A DNA stretch of 64,000 bases from UBA1422 sp963676385 (GCA_963676385.2 CAXXMM010000014.1:124001-188000); one strand, 5' to 3'. Shown: positions 18,042 to 27,235, counted from the first letter of the stretch. The notes: generated by a model from the letters alone, not told the origin. A program made the numbers and translations.

Positions 18042-19047
18042 TATGCGTAACCCTGAAAATAGCGACTTTAGTATTCTAACATTAGATGATGATCCCATTA
18101 TGACGGCAACCATTCAAACCTACTTTCAAAATGCCGGATACATGGTGGATGCCGAAAACGATCCACATTTGGCCATTGAACGAATAAGAAATGGAAATTA
18201 TGACATTTTGCTTTTGGATTTCTTTATGCCATCCATGTTCGGAGATGCAGTTGTTCGAGAGGTTCGAAAATTCAACAAAGATATTTTTATTATTCTATTA
18301 ACCGGACATAAAAGCATGGCCCCGCCGATTCGAACCATCAGAGATTTGGATATCCATGGGTATTACGAAAAAAGTGACAAGTTTGACCAACTGGAGATTT
18401 TGGTTGAATCCAGTTTGAAATCCATACGTCAAATTCGTACTATCCGAAAAAACTACATTGAAATGACTATGGCAATCCGAAAAATGGTGGATGCCAAAGA
18501 TGCCAATACGAAAGATCATTCAGAGAGAGTTGCATTCTTCGGATATCACTTAGCCCAAGAAATGGAAAAGCCGGATTCGTTTTGTGAAAGGATTCGATTG
18601 GCTGGACTGTTTCATGACATTGGAAAAATTGCTGTGCCGGATGACATTCTACTTTCGGAGAGCAAGTTTTCTGACTTGCAGTTTGAAGTGATGAAAAAGC
18701 ATCCCGAAAAAGGGTATGAGATTTTATCAACTTTTTCGGCATTTATGGAAATTGCACCGATTGTCAAATATCACCATGAGCGCTTTGATGGGAAAGGATA
18801 TCCGGATGGAATAGAAGGGGAGGAAATTCCAGAAGAATCCCGGATTATCACTGTTGTGGACTCCTTTGACGCCATGACCTCAAAACGAAGATATCGAGCA
18901 AGTGAATTAAGTGTGGAACAGGCAATAAAAGAATTAAACGCGGGGAAGGGATTGCAGTTTGATGCGTATATTGTAGAATGTTTTATCAGAATGTTGGAAA
19001 AGCATCCTGAATATTTGGAAGAAGAAATTGGGGAGTACTTTAAGTAG
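18031..19047 (+). CDS. Response regulator: receiver plus HD-GYP domain
   Basis: 338 residues. A receiver domain (about 10-130) has the acidic pair in LDDDP, phospho-acceptor Asp63 (LLLDFFMP), a TGH in place of the Thr region, and Lys near YYEKS. After a short helix comes an HD-GYP domain with HD at 195-196 (FHDIGK), HHE, and GYP at 256-258 in GKGYPDG, the signature of cyclic-di-GMP phosphodiesterases as in RpfG. The start at 18031 overlaps the kinase end by 11 bases and has GGAGGG six bases upstream, so expression is coupled; an ATG at 18043 is an alternative. The expected output is phosphorylation-controlled hydrolysis of cyclic-di-GMP. Confidence 0.93.
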   Translation: MRINMRNPENSDFSILTLDDDPIMTATIQTYFQNAGYMVDAENDPHLAIERIRNGNYDILLLDFFMPSMFGDAVVREVRKFNKDIFIILLTGHKSMAPPIRTIRDLDIHGYYEKSDKFDQLEILVESSLKSIRQIRTIRKNYIEMTMAIRKMVDAKDANTKDHSERVAFFGYHLAQEMEKPDSFCERIRLAGLFHDIGKIAVPDDILLSESKFSDLQFEVMKKHPEKGYEILSTFSAFMEIAPIVKYHHERFDGKGYPDGIEGEEIPEESRIITVVDSFDAMTSKRRYRASELSVEQAIKELNAGKGLQFDAYIVECFIRMLEKHPEYLEEEIGEYFK

Positions 19048-19057
19048 GAGGAATATT

Positions 19058-20698
19058 ATGAAACCGGATTTTTTTAAGGTGAAGTACTTCGACGACTTTA
19101 ATCAGTTGGTTGAGGAATTTAAAAGCTATGGGGAGAATATTGCTATTTCATGGTTTGATTCAGATGGGAATAAAGAAAGCAGAACTTACGCAGAATTTGT
19201 TCGGGATATTATCGGGTTAAGAAACAAAATTCTGGCATCCGGAATTCTAGGAAAACATGTTGCCATATTAGGGGAGAACAGTTACGAGTGGATTGTGGCA
19301 TTTTATGCAATTGTATCCGGTGGTGGGGTTGCAGTCCTTGTGGATATTGAGCAGACCGATGAGACCATCCGAGAACTGGTTGTGCGTTCTGATGCAGAGT
19401 ATGTATTTGCTTCGGAATATTTGTCCGGCATTTGCCGACAATTAGAAAAAAGCAAAAAAATTCAAGGATTATTTGTGATGGGGGAGGAAGAGAATCTTAA
19501 GAGCGGCGTTTCAATGTATTCGTTGATTCGCGAGGGAATTGCAATGCGATTCCAGAACCCGGGCGAAATCCAAAAGGATCAAATGGCAGCAATTGCATGT
19601 ACTTCTGGGACAACCAGCAAGCAGAAGCTTGTTATGCTGTCTCAACAGAATTTATTGGTCAATGGTTCTGATGCCAATGCGCTTTGTGCTGTAGGCCCAA
19701 AGATTTTTTCTTCGTTGCCCCTATATCACACATTTTGTTTAACCATTGCGGGGATTTCTTCATTGGCCATGGGTTATGAAGTGACCATTAACGGTGATTT
19801 GCGCAATCTGGCAAGAGATATGATGGCATCGGGCGCAACCACAGTGCTGGCAGTGCCTCTAATTGCGGAAGCCATGACCAAAATATTATTTGCGGGGATT
19901 AATGACAGAGAAAAAGTGGAAAAACTAAAAAAATTGGTGGAATCCAATAAAATTATCAAACATTATGGCATGAAAAAGGTAAAACCTAAATTAATGCTCC
20001 TAAAAAGCCACGTATTTCCCAATATGAAGTATGTAGTATGTGGTGGTGCTCATTTGGATTTAGAAATTGCTCATATACTAAAGGCTTTTGAAATTCAAGC
20101 ATTACCCGGGTATGGAACGTCAGAATGTTCTCCTATGATTGCAGCTCCCCACACTGAAAGTGTAGTCATTGAGTCAGTAGGAACTATTTTGCCTCACTGT
20201 CAGGTGAAAATTGTTGAAGATGAAATTTGGGTACGGGGTCCTCATGTTATGTTGGGATATTACAAAGATGATGAGGCCAATCAGGAGTCTTTTGAAAATG
20301 GGTGGTATAAGACTGGAGATTTGGGTCGGCTGGGAAAAGATGATTTGCTATATTTCACCGGCCGGAAGAAGAATTTAATTGTGCTGAAAAACGGTAAGAA
20401 AATTTCACCAGAAAAGATTGAAGAACTGGTGGTTAAAATTCCGTTGGTAAAAGATGTGGTCGCATACGGGGCGGCTTCTGGGAATTATGCGGATGATGTG
20501 AAACCGGCTGTAATGATTTTCCCGGATCCGGAGTTATCTATGGGAATGACCAATTATGAAATTCTCAGTGAAATTAATCGTGAAATTGAAAAAATCAACA
20601 CAAAATTGCCACTATACCAGCAAATACAAGGGGTAACATTGAGAGACAAAGAATTTGTAAAAACATCATCTAAAAAAATTAAGAGGGAAATGATTTAA
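19058..20698 (+). CDS. Acyl-AMP ligase (fatty acyl-CoA/ACP synthetase family)
   Basis: 546 residues of the ANL superfamily. ATP-binding loop TSGTTSKQK at about 183-191, the PGYGTSECSPM block, the hinge region YKTGDLGRLG and FTGRKKN, and a C-terminal lysine in the SSKKIKRE end that fits the catalytic position. It resembles long-chain acyl-CoA synthetases more than amino-acid adenylation domains. It is preceded by a TAGGAGG site 11 bases after the regulator stop and followed after 18 bases by an ACP gene, so a role as an acyl-ACP ligase charging that carrier is likely. Acyl chain length cannot be predicted here. Confidence 0.88.
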   Translation: MKPDFFKVKYFDDFNQLVEEFKSYGENIAISWFDSDGNKESRTYAEFVRDIIGLRNKILASGILGKHVAILGENSYEWIVAFYAIVSGGGVAVLVDIEQTDETIRELVVRSDAEYVFASEYLSGICRQLEKSKKIQGLFVMGEEENLKSGVSMYSLIREGIAMRFQNPGEIQKDQMAAIACTSGTTSKQKLVMLSQQNLLVNGSDANALCAVGPKIFSSLPLYHTFCLTIAGISSLAMGYEVTINGDLRNLARDMMASGATTVLAVPLIAEAMTKILFAGINDREKVEKLKKLVESNKIIKHYGMKKVKPKLMLLKSHVFPNMKYVVCGGAHLDLEIAHILKAFEIQALPGYGTSECSPMIAAPHTESVVIESVGTILPHCQVKIVEDEIWVRGPHVMLGYYKDDEANQESFENGWYKTGDLGRLGKDDLLYFTGRKKNLIVLKNGKKISPEKIEELVVKIPLVKDVVAYGAASGNYADDVKPAVMIFPDPELSMGMTNYEILSEINREIEKINTKLPLYQQIQGVTLRDKEFVKTSSKKIKREMI

Positions 20699-20716
20699 AA
20701 GAGAGCGAGGCAAGTC

Positions 20717-20947
20717 ATGCTGGAAATTGTTGAAAAAATTGTCTATAACGTAACCGGGAAAAAGGGTTTGACGATGGATACGGATTTTGTGTCGGATTTG
20801 GGACTCAACTCTTTGGATATTATCAATCTGGTCAGTGCCTTTGAGAAGCACTTTAACACCAAGGTGCCAAATCGGGAAATCTGGAATTTGAGACAGGTAA
20901 GGGATGTGGTGGAATATATTAAATCCAAAGGCTATGACGATAAATAA
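20717..20947 (+). CDS. Stand-alone acyl carrier protein
   Basis: 76 residues. The 4'-phosphopantetheine attachment block is DLGLNSLD, with Ser32 as the modified residue, between helices typical of ACPs. It is not the housekeeping acpP context (no fab genes near) but the last gene of the NRPS operon, just before a strong terminator. The most economical role is to carry the acyl group made by the preceding ligase and donate it to the first condensation domain of the NRPS. No phosphopantetheinyl transferase is encoded in this window, so that activity must come from elsewhere. Confidence 0.92.
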   Translation: MLEIVEKIVYNVTGKKGLTMDTDFVSDLGLNSLDIINLVSAFEKHFNTKVPNREIWNLRQVRDVVEYIKSKGYDDK

Positions 20948-20959
20948 ATTGGGTTGGTG

Positions 20960-20989
20960 GGGCACAGGCCGAAAGGCTGGTGCCCTTTT
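20960..20989 (+). terminator. Terminator of the NRPS operon
   Basis: GGGCAC-AGGCC, a GAAA tetraloop, GGCTG-GTGCCC, then TTTT (20986-20989). It separates the operon from pyrH. Confidence 0.85.
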
Positions 20990-21025
20990 GCTATACCAAA
21001 ATACAGAAAAATACAACGAACTTAT

Positions 21026-21055
21026 TTGATAGAAGAGACTTTATTATGATATAAT
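21026..21055 (+). promoter_or_regulatory. Promoter for the pyrH operon
   Basis: TTGATA (21026-21031), an 18-base spacer and TATAAT (21050-21055), 49 bases before pyrH. Confidence 0.65.
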
Positions 21056-21104
21056 AACTCAGATAATTGATTTGAATATCACTGCTGACAGGAGAGGAGG
21101 GTGT

Positions 21105-21809
21105 ATGAAACCCAAATACAAAAGAGTCATTCTTAAAATCAGCGGAGAAGCCTTGGCCGGAGATTATGGCTTTGGCATCAAAGAGGAAATGGTACAAGCT
21201 GTTGCGCAGCAGGTCAAAGCCATCCATGATATGGGGGTGGAAGTTGCCATCGTTGTGGGCGGAGGGAATTTTTGGCGAGGAAGAACCAGTAAAAGCATGG
21301 ATCGTGCCACCGCAGACTACATGGGGATGCTTGCAACTATCATTAACGCCATGGCTCTTCAAGATGCTTTTGAAGCGATTGAGATTCCAACCCGAGTCCA
21401 GACTGCAATCGAAATGAAAGAAGTGGCTGAACCGTATATCCGTCGCAAGGCAATTCACCACTTGGAAACAAAAAAAGTTGTTATCTTTGGAGGCGGAACC
21501 GGTAATCCTTTTTTTTCCACGGATACTACTGCCGCTTTACGGGCAGCGGAAATTGATGCGGATATTATCCTTTTAGCCAAAAAAATTGATGCTGTTTATT
21601 CAGATGATCCAGAAACCAATCCCAAGGCGACCCGATACGATGAGTTAACTCATCAACAGGTCTTGGAACAGAATCTCAAAGTGATGGATTCTACTGCCGC
21701 TTCCTTATGCAGGGATAACAACATTGGAATACATGTTTTTGCCCTTGCCCAAGAGGGAAATGTAATCAAAGCTGTATGTGGAGAAAAAATCGGAACCATT
21801 ATTCGTTAG
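21105..21809 (+). CDS. pyrH: UMP kinase
   Basis: Hexameric bacterial uridylate kinase, UMP to UDP. 234 residues. Blocks: KISGEALAG at the N-terminus, VVGGGNFWRG, DYMGMLATIINA, FGGGTGNPFFSTDTTAALRA, and DGVY-type KIDAVYSDDP. The start was placed at 21105 behind a GGAGAGGAGG site; an upstream in-frame extension to 21072 has no support. First gene of a run reaching to polC. Confidence 0.97.
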   Translation: MKPKYKRVILKISGEALAGDYGFGIKEEMVQAVAQQVKAIHDMGVEVAIVVGGGNFWRGRTSKSMDRATADYMGMLATIINAMALQDAFEAIEIPTRVQTAIEMKEVAEPYIRRKAIHHLETKKVVIFGGGTGNPFFSTDTTAALRAAEIDADIILLAKKIDAVYSDDPETNPKATRYDELTHQQVLEQNLKVMDSTAASLCRDNNIGIHVFALAQEGNVIKAVCGEKIGTIIR

Positions 21810-21821
21810 AGGAGGAAGAAA

Positions 21822-22379
21822 ATGAGCGATCAACTTATTAGTCATTTAGAAGAAAAAATTAGCAAGACCAAGTCTACGTTGAAAGAAGAAATGAATTCTG
21901 TGCGTGCCGGAAGGGCCAATGCAGCGTTGCTGGACAAGGTCATGGTGGAATATTATGGATCACCAACCCCGTTGAAACAAATTGCCAACATATCGGTTCC
22001 TGATCCAAGAACCCTTTTGATTGCACCTTTTGACCCAAAAGGGATTCATGACATTGAACGGGCGCTAAATGGGGCCAATTTGGGTATTAATCCATCCAAT
22101 GACGGAAAATCTATACGGTTAGTCATTCCCCAAGTAACAGAAGAACGACGAAAGGAACTAACCAAGACCGTCAAAAGTATGGGCGAAGAGGCAAAAGTTG
22201 CTGTCCGCAATGTGAGAAGGCATACCAATGATGAAATCAAAAAAGAAGAAAAGGCTGGCGAACTGACAGAGGACGATGTTAAAAGTGAACTGGATAGAGT
22301 GCAGAAGTTAACAGATGATGCGATTAAGGCCATTGATGACATTATTGCAACCAAAGAAAAAGAAATCATGGAAGTATAA
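21822..22379 (+). CDS. frr: Ribosome recycling factor
   Basis: 185 residues, the standard length. The family core RAGRANAALLDKVMVEYYG is present in the first third, with PLKQIANISVPDPRTLLI after it, and VRNVRRHTND in the C-terminal helix bundle. It splits post-termination ribosomes together with EF-G. GGAGGAAG upstream, 12 bases after pyrH. Confidence 0.97.
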   Translation: MSDQLISHLEEKISKTKSTLKEEMNSVRAGRANAALLDKVMVEYYGSPTPLKQIANISVPDPRTLLIAPFDPKGIHDIERALNGANLGINPSNDGKSIRLVIPQVTEERRKELTKTVKSMGEEAKVAVRNVRRHTNDEIKKEEKAGELTEDDVKSELDRVQKLTDDAIKAIDDIIATKEKEIMEV

Positions 22380-22385
22380 TTTCTT

Positions 22386-23108
22386 ATGTTGGATCAAAAT
22401 AAAATCCCCAACCACGTTGCCATCATTATGGATGGCAACGGGAGATGGGCGAAAAAAAGGAACCTGCCAAGGGCTGTGGGGCATAATGCAGGAATGAAGG
22501 CAATGAAGGAAATCGTTAAGCGATCTTCTTCCCTTGGCATCAAACACTTAACCGTTTACGCTTTTTCTACTGAAAACTGGAAACGTTCCACGGAAGAAGT
22601 AAACGGTATTTTTAAATTAATTGTAACTTACGTGGATAAAGAACTAAAAGAACTTCATTCAAACAATGTGAGGATACATATATTAGGGGATTATTCAAAA
22701 CTTCCGAGAGATGCAGTGGGCAGACTGGAAAAAAGTCTGGCAGTGACCCGTGATAATACCGGAATGTGTTTTAATATTGCCTTAAACTATGGTAGCCGAA
22801 ATGAAATCCTACAAGGGGTGAAGGCATTGGCGCAAGAAGTAAAAGCCGGCGTGCTGGAACCGGAGGACATTTCTGAGGAAGCCATTTCCAGTCATTTGAG
22901 CACTGGTTTGGCAGGGATTCCGGATCCCGACCTTCTGATTCGAACCAGCGGTGAAACGAGGCTATCCAATTTTTTGCTTTGGCAAATTGCCTACAGTGAG
23001 TTAGTATACTCTCCCGTGTTGTGGCCGGATTTTTCCCCAGAAGTATATGAGGAGACTTTGATGGAATATCAACAAAGAGAGCGACGTTATGGAGGAAGAG
23101 CAAAATGA
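22386..23108 (+). CDS. uppS: Undecaprenyl diphosphate synthase (isoprenyl transferase)
   Basis: cis-prenyltransferase that makes the lipid carrier for wall polymers. 240 residues. Signature blocks: IIMDGNGRWAKKR (catalytic Asp), VYAFSTENWKR, and the C-terminal DLLIRTSGETRLSNFLLWQ. The stop overlaps the cdsA start (ATGA). Standard position between frr and cdsA. Confidence 0.97.
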   Translation: MLDQNKIPNHVAIIMDGNGRWAKKRNLPRAVGHNAGMKAMKEIVKRSSSLGIKHLTVYAFSTENWKRSTEEVNGIFKLIVTYVDKELKELHSNNVRIHILGDYSKLPRDAVGRLEKSLAVTRDNTGMCFNIALNYGSRNEILQGVKALAQEVKAGVLEPEDISEEAISSHLSTGLAGIPDPDLLIRTSGETRLSNFLLWQIAYSELVYSPVLWPDFSPEVYEETLMEYQQRERRYGGRAK

Positions 23109-23887
23109 AAACCAGGGTCCTTTCCGCATTGATTATGCTGCCACTGCTGGTGTTTTTGTATTGGGGTGGGTATTGGCTTGTAGCGGTGTGCTTTGCCATT
23201 GGTGTGCTTGGGGTTCGAGAGTTTTACAAAGGATTTGAACGGTTGGACATCAAACCATCTTATGTGGTGGGGGTAATTTCTGCCATTGGCTTATATGGAG
23301 TCTTTCTTTTAGATGGCCAACTGGAATGGTATTTATTTTGGGGTTTTCTGTCAGTTCTGGGAAGTTTGTTATATTTGTTTGACATTGAACATAGAAAATT
23401 AGAAGATGCCATGGCAACCATTACAGGGATTTTTTATGTGATATTTTTCTCTTTTCATGTAATTTTGGTGGATTATACCGGAGAAACCTCAATTCTAGTA
23501 TGGCTCGTTGTATTATCCGCATTTGGCTCAGATGTAATGGCTTATTTTACAGGGATGGCCATTGGAAAACACAAGTTGTGCCCTAAAATAAGCCCCAAAA
23601 AAACCATTGAAGGCGCCATTGGGGGAGTCATGGGTAGCATTTTGATTTGCGGAATCTTTGGTTACTTCTTTGCGCAAGAGTATTTTATTCATTGTTTTAT
23701 TATTGGCGCCATTGGCGCAGTGATTTCCCAATGTGGGGATTTGACGGCATCTATTTTTAAACGAAAAATGGGCATAAAAGATTATGGAAATCTCATTCCC
23801 GGACACGGAGGTATTTTAGACCGCTTTGACAGTGTACTATTTACTGCTCCGGGAGTGTTTTACTACATAGTGTTGGTGCTTCAATAA
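23105..23887 (+). CDS. cdsA: Phosphatidate cytidylyltransferase (CDP-diglyceride synthase)
   Basis: Integral membrane enzyme that forms CDP-diacylglycerol from phosphatidate and CTP. 260 residues with six to eight hydrophobic segments. The C-terminal signature with SIFKR, KDYG, PGHGG and LDRFDS is complete, and the SDVMAYFTG and SPKKTIEG blocks precede it. Overlaps uppS by four bases. Confidence 0.96.
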   Translation: MKTRVLSALIMLPLLVFLYWGGYWLVAVCFAIGVLGVREFYKGFERLDIKPSYVVGVISAIGLYGVFLLDGQLEWYLFWGFLSVLGSLLYLFDIEHRKLEDAMATITGIFYVIFFSFHVILVDYTGETSILVWLVVLSAFGSDVMAYFTGMAIGKHKLCPKISPKKTIEGAIGGVMGSILICGIFGYFFAQEYFIHCFIIGAIGAVISQCGDLTASIFKRKMGIKDYGNLIPGHGGILDRFDSVLFTAPGVFYYIVLVLQ

Positions 23888-23910
23888 ACTGCCGGATTCT
23901 CGGCAGTTTT
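23886..23910 (+). terminator. Weak terminator-like hairpin after cdsA
   Basis: AAACTGCCG (23886-23894) and CGGCAGTTT (23901-23909) around GATTCT, ending in only four T (23907-23910). Probably partial termination or mRNA processing, because dxr follows with no obvious promoter. Confidence 0.45.
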
Positions 23911-23946
23911 GTATCTGATTATTTTGTAAAAAGAAAGACAGACAGT

Positions 23947-25095
23947 ATGAAAAAAATCGCAATTCTAGGCAGTACAGGATCCATTGGCACCCAAACCCTT
24001 TCCGTACTTTCAGAGAATCGAGACGAATTTATTGTCACAGCACTTTGTTGTGGTGGGCAAGTAAAAAAAATTGAACAGCAAATTGAAATGTTTCGACCAC
24101 AATTGGCGGTCACTGCCCTTGAGGCAGATGCCTTGAAATTAAAAAAGAAATTTTCTTGGTTGGATGTGGCGTGGGGAGAAGAAGGATTGATTCAGGCTGT
24201 CTCGACAGACTGTGATATGGTGGTTAACGGTCTAATGGGAATGAAAGGTTTCCGTCCAACCTACGAAGCTATTTTAGCGGGGAAAGAGATTGCCTTTGCC
24301 AACAAAGAAACCTTGGTTGCCGGGGGAGAGCTGATTATGGCATTGGTAAAACAAAATGACGTTTTGTTTTTGCCGGTTGATAGTGAGCATAGTGCGATTT
24401 TCCAGTGTATTCAAGGAAATCAGCCCAAGGAAGTGAAGAGAATTATTTTAACGGCATCCGGGGGGCCCTTTCTTGGATATGGACAGGAGCAACTAAAAAA
24501 AATTACTCCGACCCAGGCCTTAAAACATCCTAAATGGACTATGGGACCCAAAATCACCATTGATTCTGCTACCATGATGAACAAGGGGCTGGAAGTTATT
24601 GAAGCAAAATGGCTGTTTGACATTCCAGAAACTCAAATTGATATTTTAGTACACCCGCAGAGTATTGTACATTCTATGGTAGAATATAAGGATACTGCAG
24701 TGCTGGCCCAACTGGGGATACCGGATATGCGAGTACCTATTGCGTATGCTCTTCACTTTCCCCTGAGAAAACCTACAAACTTGCCTTCTTTGGATTTGGC
24801 CGGGGTTTCATTAACTTTTGAGAAACCCGATATAATAACATTCCCTGCCATTCGTCTTGCTTACGAAGCCGCTGCCAGAGGTGGGATGTATCCGGCGATA
24901 ATGAACGGAGCAAATGAAGTGTTGGTGGAGTTATTTTTACAGGGGATTATTGAATTTCACCGCATTCCTGAAATTATTGAAGATACACTTATGCATTTTG
25001 ATGATCGATATCCCATGACGGTGGAAGGCGTCTTGGAGGCTGACCGGGATATTCGAGCAATTATTACAAAACAGTATGGAGAAAAAAATTTATGA
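23947..25095 (+). CDS. dxr: 1-deoxy-D-xylulose-5-phosphate reductoisomerase
   Basis: Second step of the MEP isoprenoid pathway (DXP to MEP, NADPH). 382 residues. NADPH-binding GSTGSIGTQTL at the N-terminus; FANKETLVAGG; metal and substrate site PVDSEHSAIFQC; ASGGPF and TMMNKGLEVIEA blocks follow. ispG of the same pathway lies two genes downstream. Its stop overlaps the rseP start. Confidence 0.97.
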   Translation: MKKIAILGSTGSIGTQTLSVLSENRDEFIVTALCCGGQVKKIEQQIEMFRPQLAVTALEADALKLKKKFSWLDVAWGEEGLIQAVSTDCDMVVNGLMGMKGFRPTYEAILAGKEIAFANKETLVAGGELIMALVKQNDVLFLPVDSEHSAIFQCIQGNQPKEVKRIILTASGGPFLGYGQEQLKKITPTQALKHPKWTMGPKITIDSATMMNKGLEVIEAKWLFDIPETQIDILVHPQSIVHSMVEYKDTAVLAQLGIPDMRVPIAYALHFPLRKPTNLPSLDLAGVSLTFEKPDIITFPAIRLAYEAAARGGMYPAIMNGANEVLVELFLQGIIEFHRIPEIIEDTLMHFDDRYPMTVEGVLEADRDIRAIITKQYGEKNL

Positions 25096-26112
25096 CATTC
25101 ACGACGATAATTTATGCAGTCCTTATGTTCTGTGTTTTAGTTTTTGTTCATGAGTTGGGGCATTTTGTGGCAGCGAAATCATTTCACGTTAAAGTCAACA
25201 AATTTGCTTTGGGGATGGGCCCTGTTTTGCTAAAAAAAACAACGGGGAGACACAGAGTATTCTTTGCGTGTATTTCCCATCGGTGGATTTTGTGCCATGG
25301 AAGGGGAGGATGAAGAGTCTGAGGACGAAAGAGCTTTTAACCAAAAGAATGCTTGGCAGAAAATAATAATTGTATGTGCCGGTTCGCTAATGAATTTGCT
25401 ATTGGCCATACTGATTATGATAATCGTCATGTTTTATATGGGTAGTGCAACAACCACTTTGGACAAAATTCTGGATGGCAGCCCAGCCGAGGTTGCAGGG
25501 TTGCAGGTTGGAGACAAAATTGTAGCACTAGATGGGGAGAAGGTCAATAAATGGAGCCAAGTGACGGAAATCCTATCCACAGCAAAAGAGGATAAAATAA
25601 CGGTTACTGTTTTGAGAGGCAGTGAAACATTGAAGTTGGTTTCTACTTTTACGAAGTCAGATGAGGGAAGACAGGTAATTGGCATTACGCCAACCCTTCA
25701 ACGCAATCCGGGAACTGCTGTGAAAGATGGGATTACCGCCACATATCAGATGGCAACCTCTATGGTAGAATTAATTAAACAACTTTTCACCGGGGAAGTG
25801 TCAGTGAAAGAACTGTCAGGACCTGTTGGGATTGTATATATGACAGGAGTGACTGTAAAAACCGGACTTGTGAATTTTTTATACTTTATGTCACTGTTAA
25901 GTTTAAACTTGGCAATTGTCAATATGCTACCCCTTCCCGCATTGGATGGTGGGAGACTGCTCTTTATCATCGTAAGGAAAATAACGGGAAAAGCAATCAC
26001 CGATGACATGGAAGGTAAAATTCATTTTGTTGGGATTATGTTACTTTTTGGACTAATGATTTACGTGACGTGGAACGATATTGTACGTTTTATTGTTCCG
26101 TTTTTTCAATAA
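25092..26112 (+). CDS. rseP: RIP metalloprotease RseP/RasP (site-2 protease), +1 frameshift in sequence
   Basis: Intramembrane zinc metalloprotease that cleaves membrane anti-sigma factors and signal-peptide remnants. Zinc motif HELGH at about residue 17 in the first helix, one PDZ domain (about 110-200, SPAEVAGLQVGDKI), and the second metal-ligand block NMLPLPALDGGRL near the end. The frame breaks at about 25246-25257: upstream it ends in KKTTG, downstream it resumes with EYSLRVFPIGGFC, and removing one base joins them into the usual G-E-x-E-Y-S-L-R segment. Corrected length about 339 residues. I regard it as a sequence error in an intact gene. Confidence 0.9.
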
Positions 26113-26160
26113 ATAATGCAGAGGCATTGGGAAAGCCTCCAAATCGGAAAGGAATCTTAT

Positions 26161-27235
26161 ATGACCAAAGCGGTTTTTTGTGGGAAGGTTCAAATTGGCG
26201 GTGGTGCACCGGTATCTGTGCAATCCATGATTACAACCAAAACCACCAATGTTCAAGAGGCAATTGCTGAAATCAATGGGCTTGCAGAGAGAGGGTGTGA
26301 CATTGTGCGCCTTGCAATCCCTGACATGGAATCTGCCTATGCCCTTGGAAGGATTCGTGGGCAGGTGCAGGTTCCCCTTGTGGCAGACATTCATTTTGAT
26401 CATCGTTTGGCCATTGAAGCCATTCGGCAGGGTGCGGATAAAATCCGGATTAATCCAGGGAATATTGGCAGTCCGGAGGGTGTTCGAAAAATTGTAAAAG
26501 CTGCTGAGGAATACAATGTTCCCATTCGAGTTGGGGTCAACGCAGGCTCTCTAGAAAAAGATATTATTGAAGATGGGGATATGCGCCGAAGCGTTGGTGG
26601 AGAGTGCCTTGCGGAATGTAAGGATTTTGGAAACCATGGGTTTTGACAATATGGTAATTTCCATGAAAGCATCCAATGTGAAAATGACCTACGACGCATA
26701 CCAAATGATTTCCGCCAAAACCGATTACCCCTTACACATCGGCATTACGGAGGCCGGACCGGTGAATACGGCTATCCTTAAGTCTGCCGTAGGCTTAGGT
26801 GGATTATTACTTTCGGGAATTGGGGATACTATGAGAGTTTCGGTTACCGGGGATTCGTTTCGCGAACCGGAGATTGGATTGGCTATTTTAGCAGCTGCAG
26901 GCCTTTATCAGCCGCCTATAACGTTTGTCTCTTGTCCTACTTGTGGCAGGACGAAGGTGAACCTTAGTGATATGGCCCAAACCATCGAAAAAAGACTTCA
27001 GTCAGAAGTGGCCCCCATTCGGAGAAAAAAAGGACTAAAGCCAATTACTGTAGCTGTGATGGGGTGTGAGGTCAACGGGCCGGGTGAAGCAAAAGAAGCC
27101 GATGTAGGGGTGGCATGTGGTCAAGGAAAAGGCTTGCTTTTCGTGGGAGGACAAACCATAAAAACGGTAGAAGATAAAGATATTATTGACGAGATTTTGC
27201 GACTGGTTGAGGATTATGAAAAACATACTGGATAG
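26161..27235 (+). CDS. ispG: 4-hydroxy-3-methylbut-2-enyl diphosphate synthase (flavodoxin/ferredoxin), +1 frameshift in sequence
   Basis: Iron-sulfur enzyme of the MEP pathway (MEcPP to HMBPP). The N-terminal TIM barrel shows VQSMITTKTTN, DIVRLAIPD, VADIHFDHRLA, KIRINPGNIG and VRVGVNAGSLEKDI-like blocks. The C-terminal domain carries the [4Fe-4S] ligands in CPTCGRT and GCEVNGPGEA. The frame is lost at the G4 run 26575-26578 and resumes as ICAEALVESAL; removing one G restores it. Corrected protein about 357 residues, normal. AAAGGA upstream of ATG 26161. The last 20 bases overlap polC. Confidence 0.92.

Noticed and set aside
18043..19047. Kinase/regulator pair as a simple transcriptional two-component system
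   Set aside because: The regulator has no DNA-binding domain; its output is HD-GYP.
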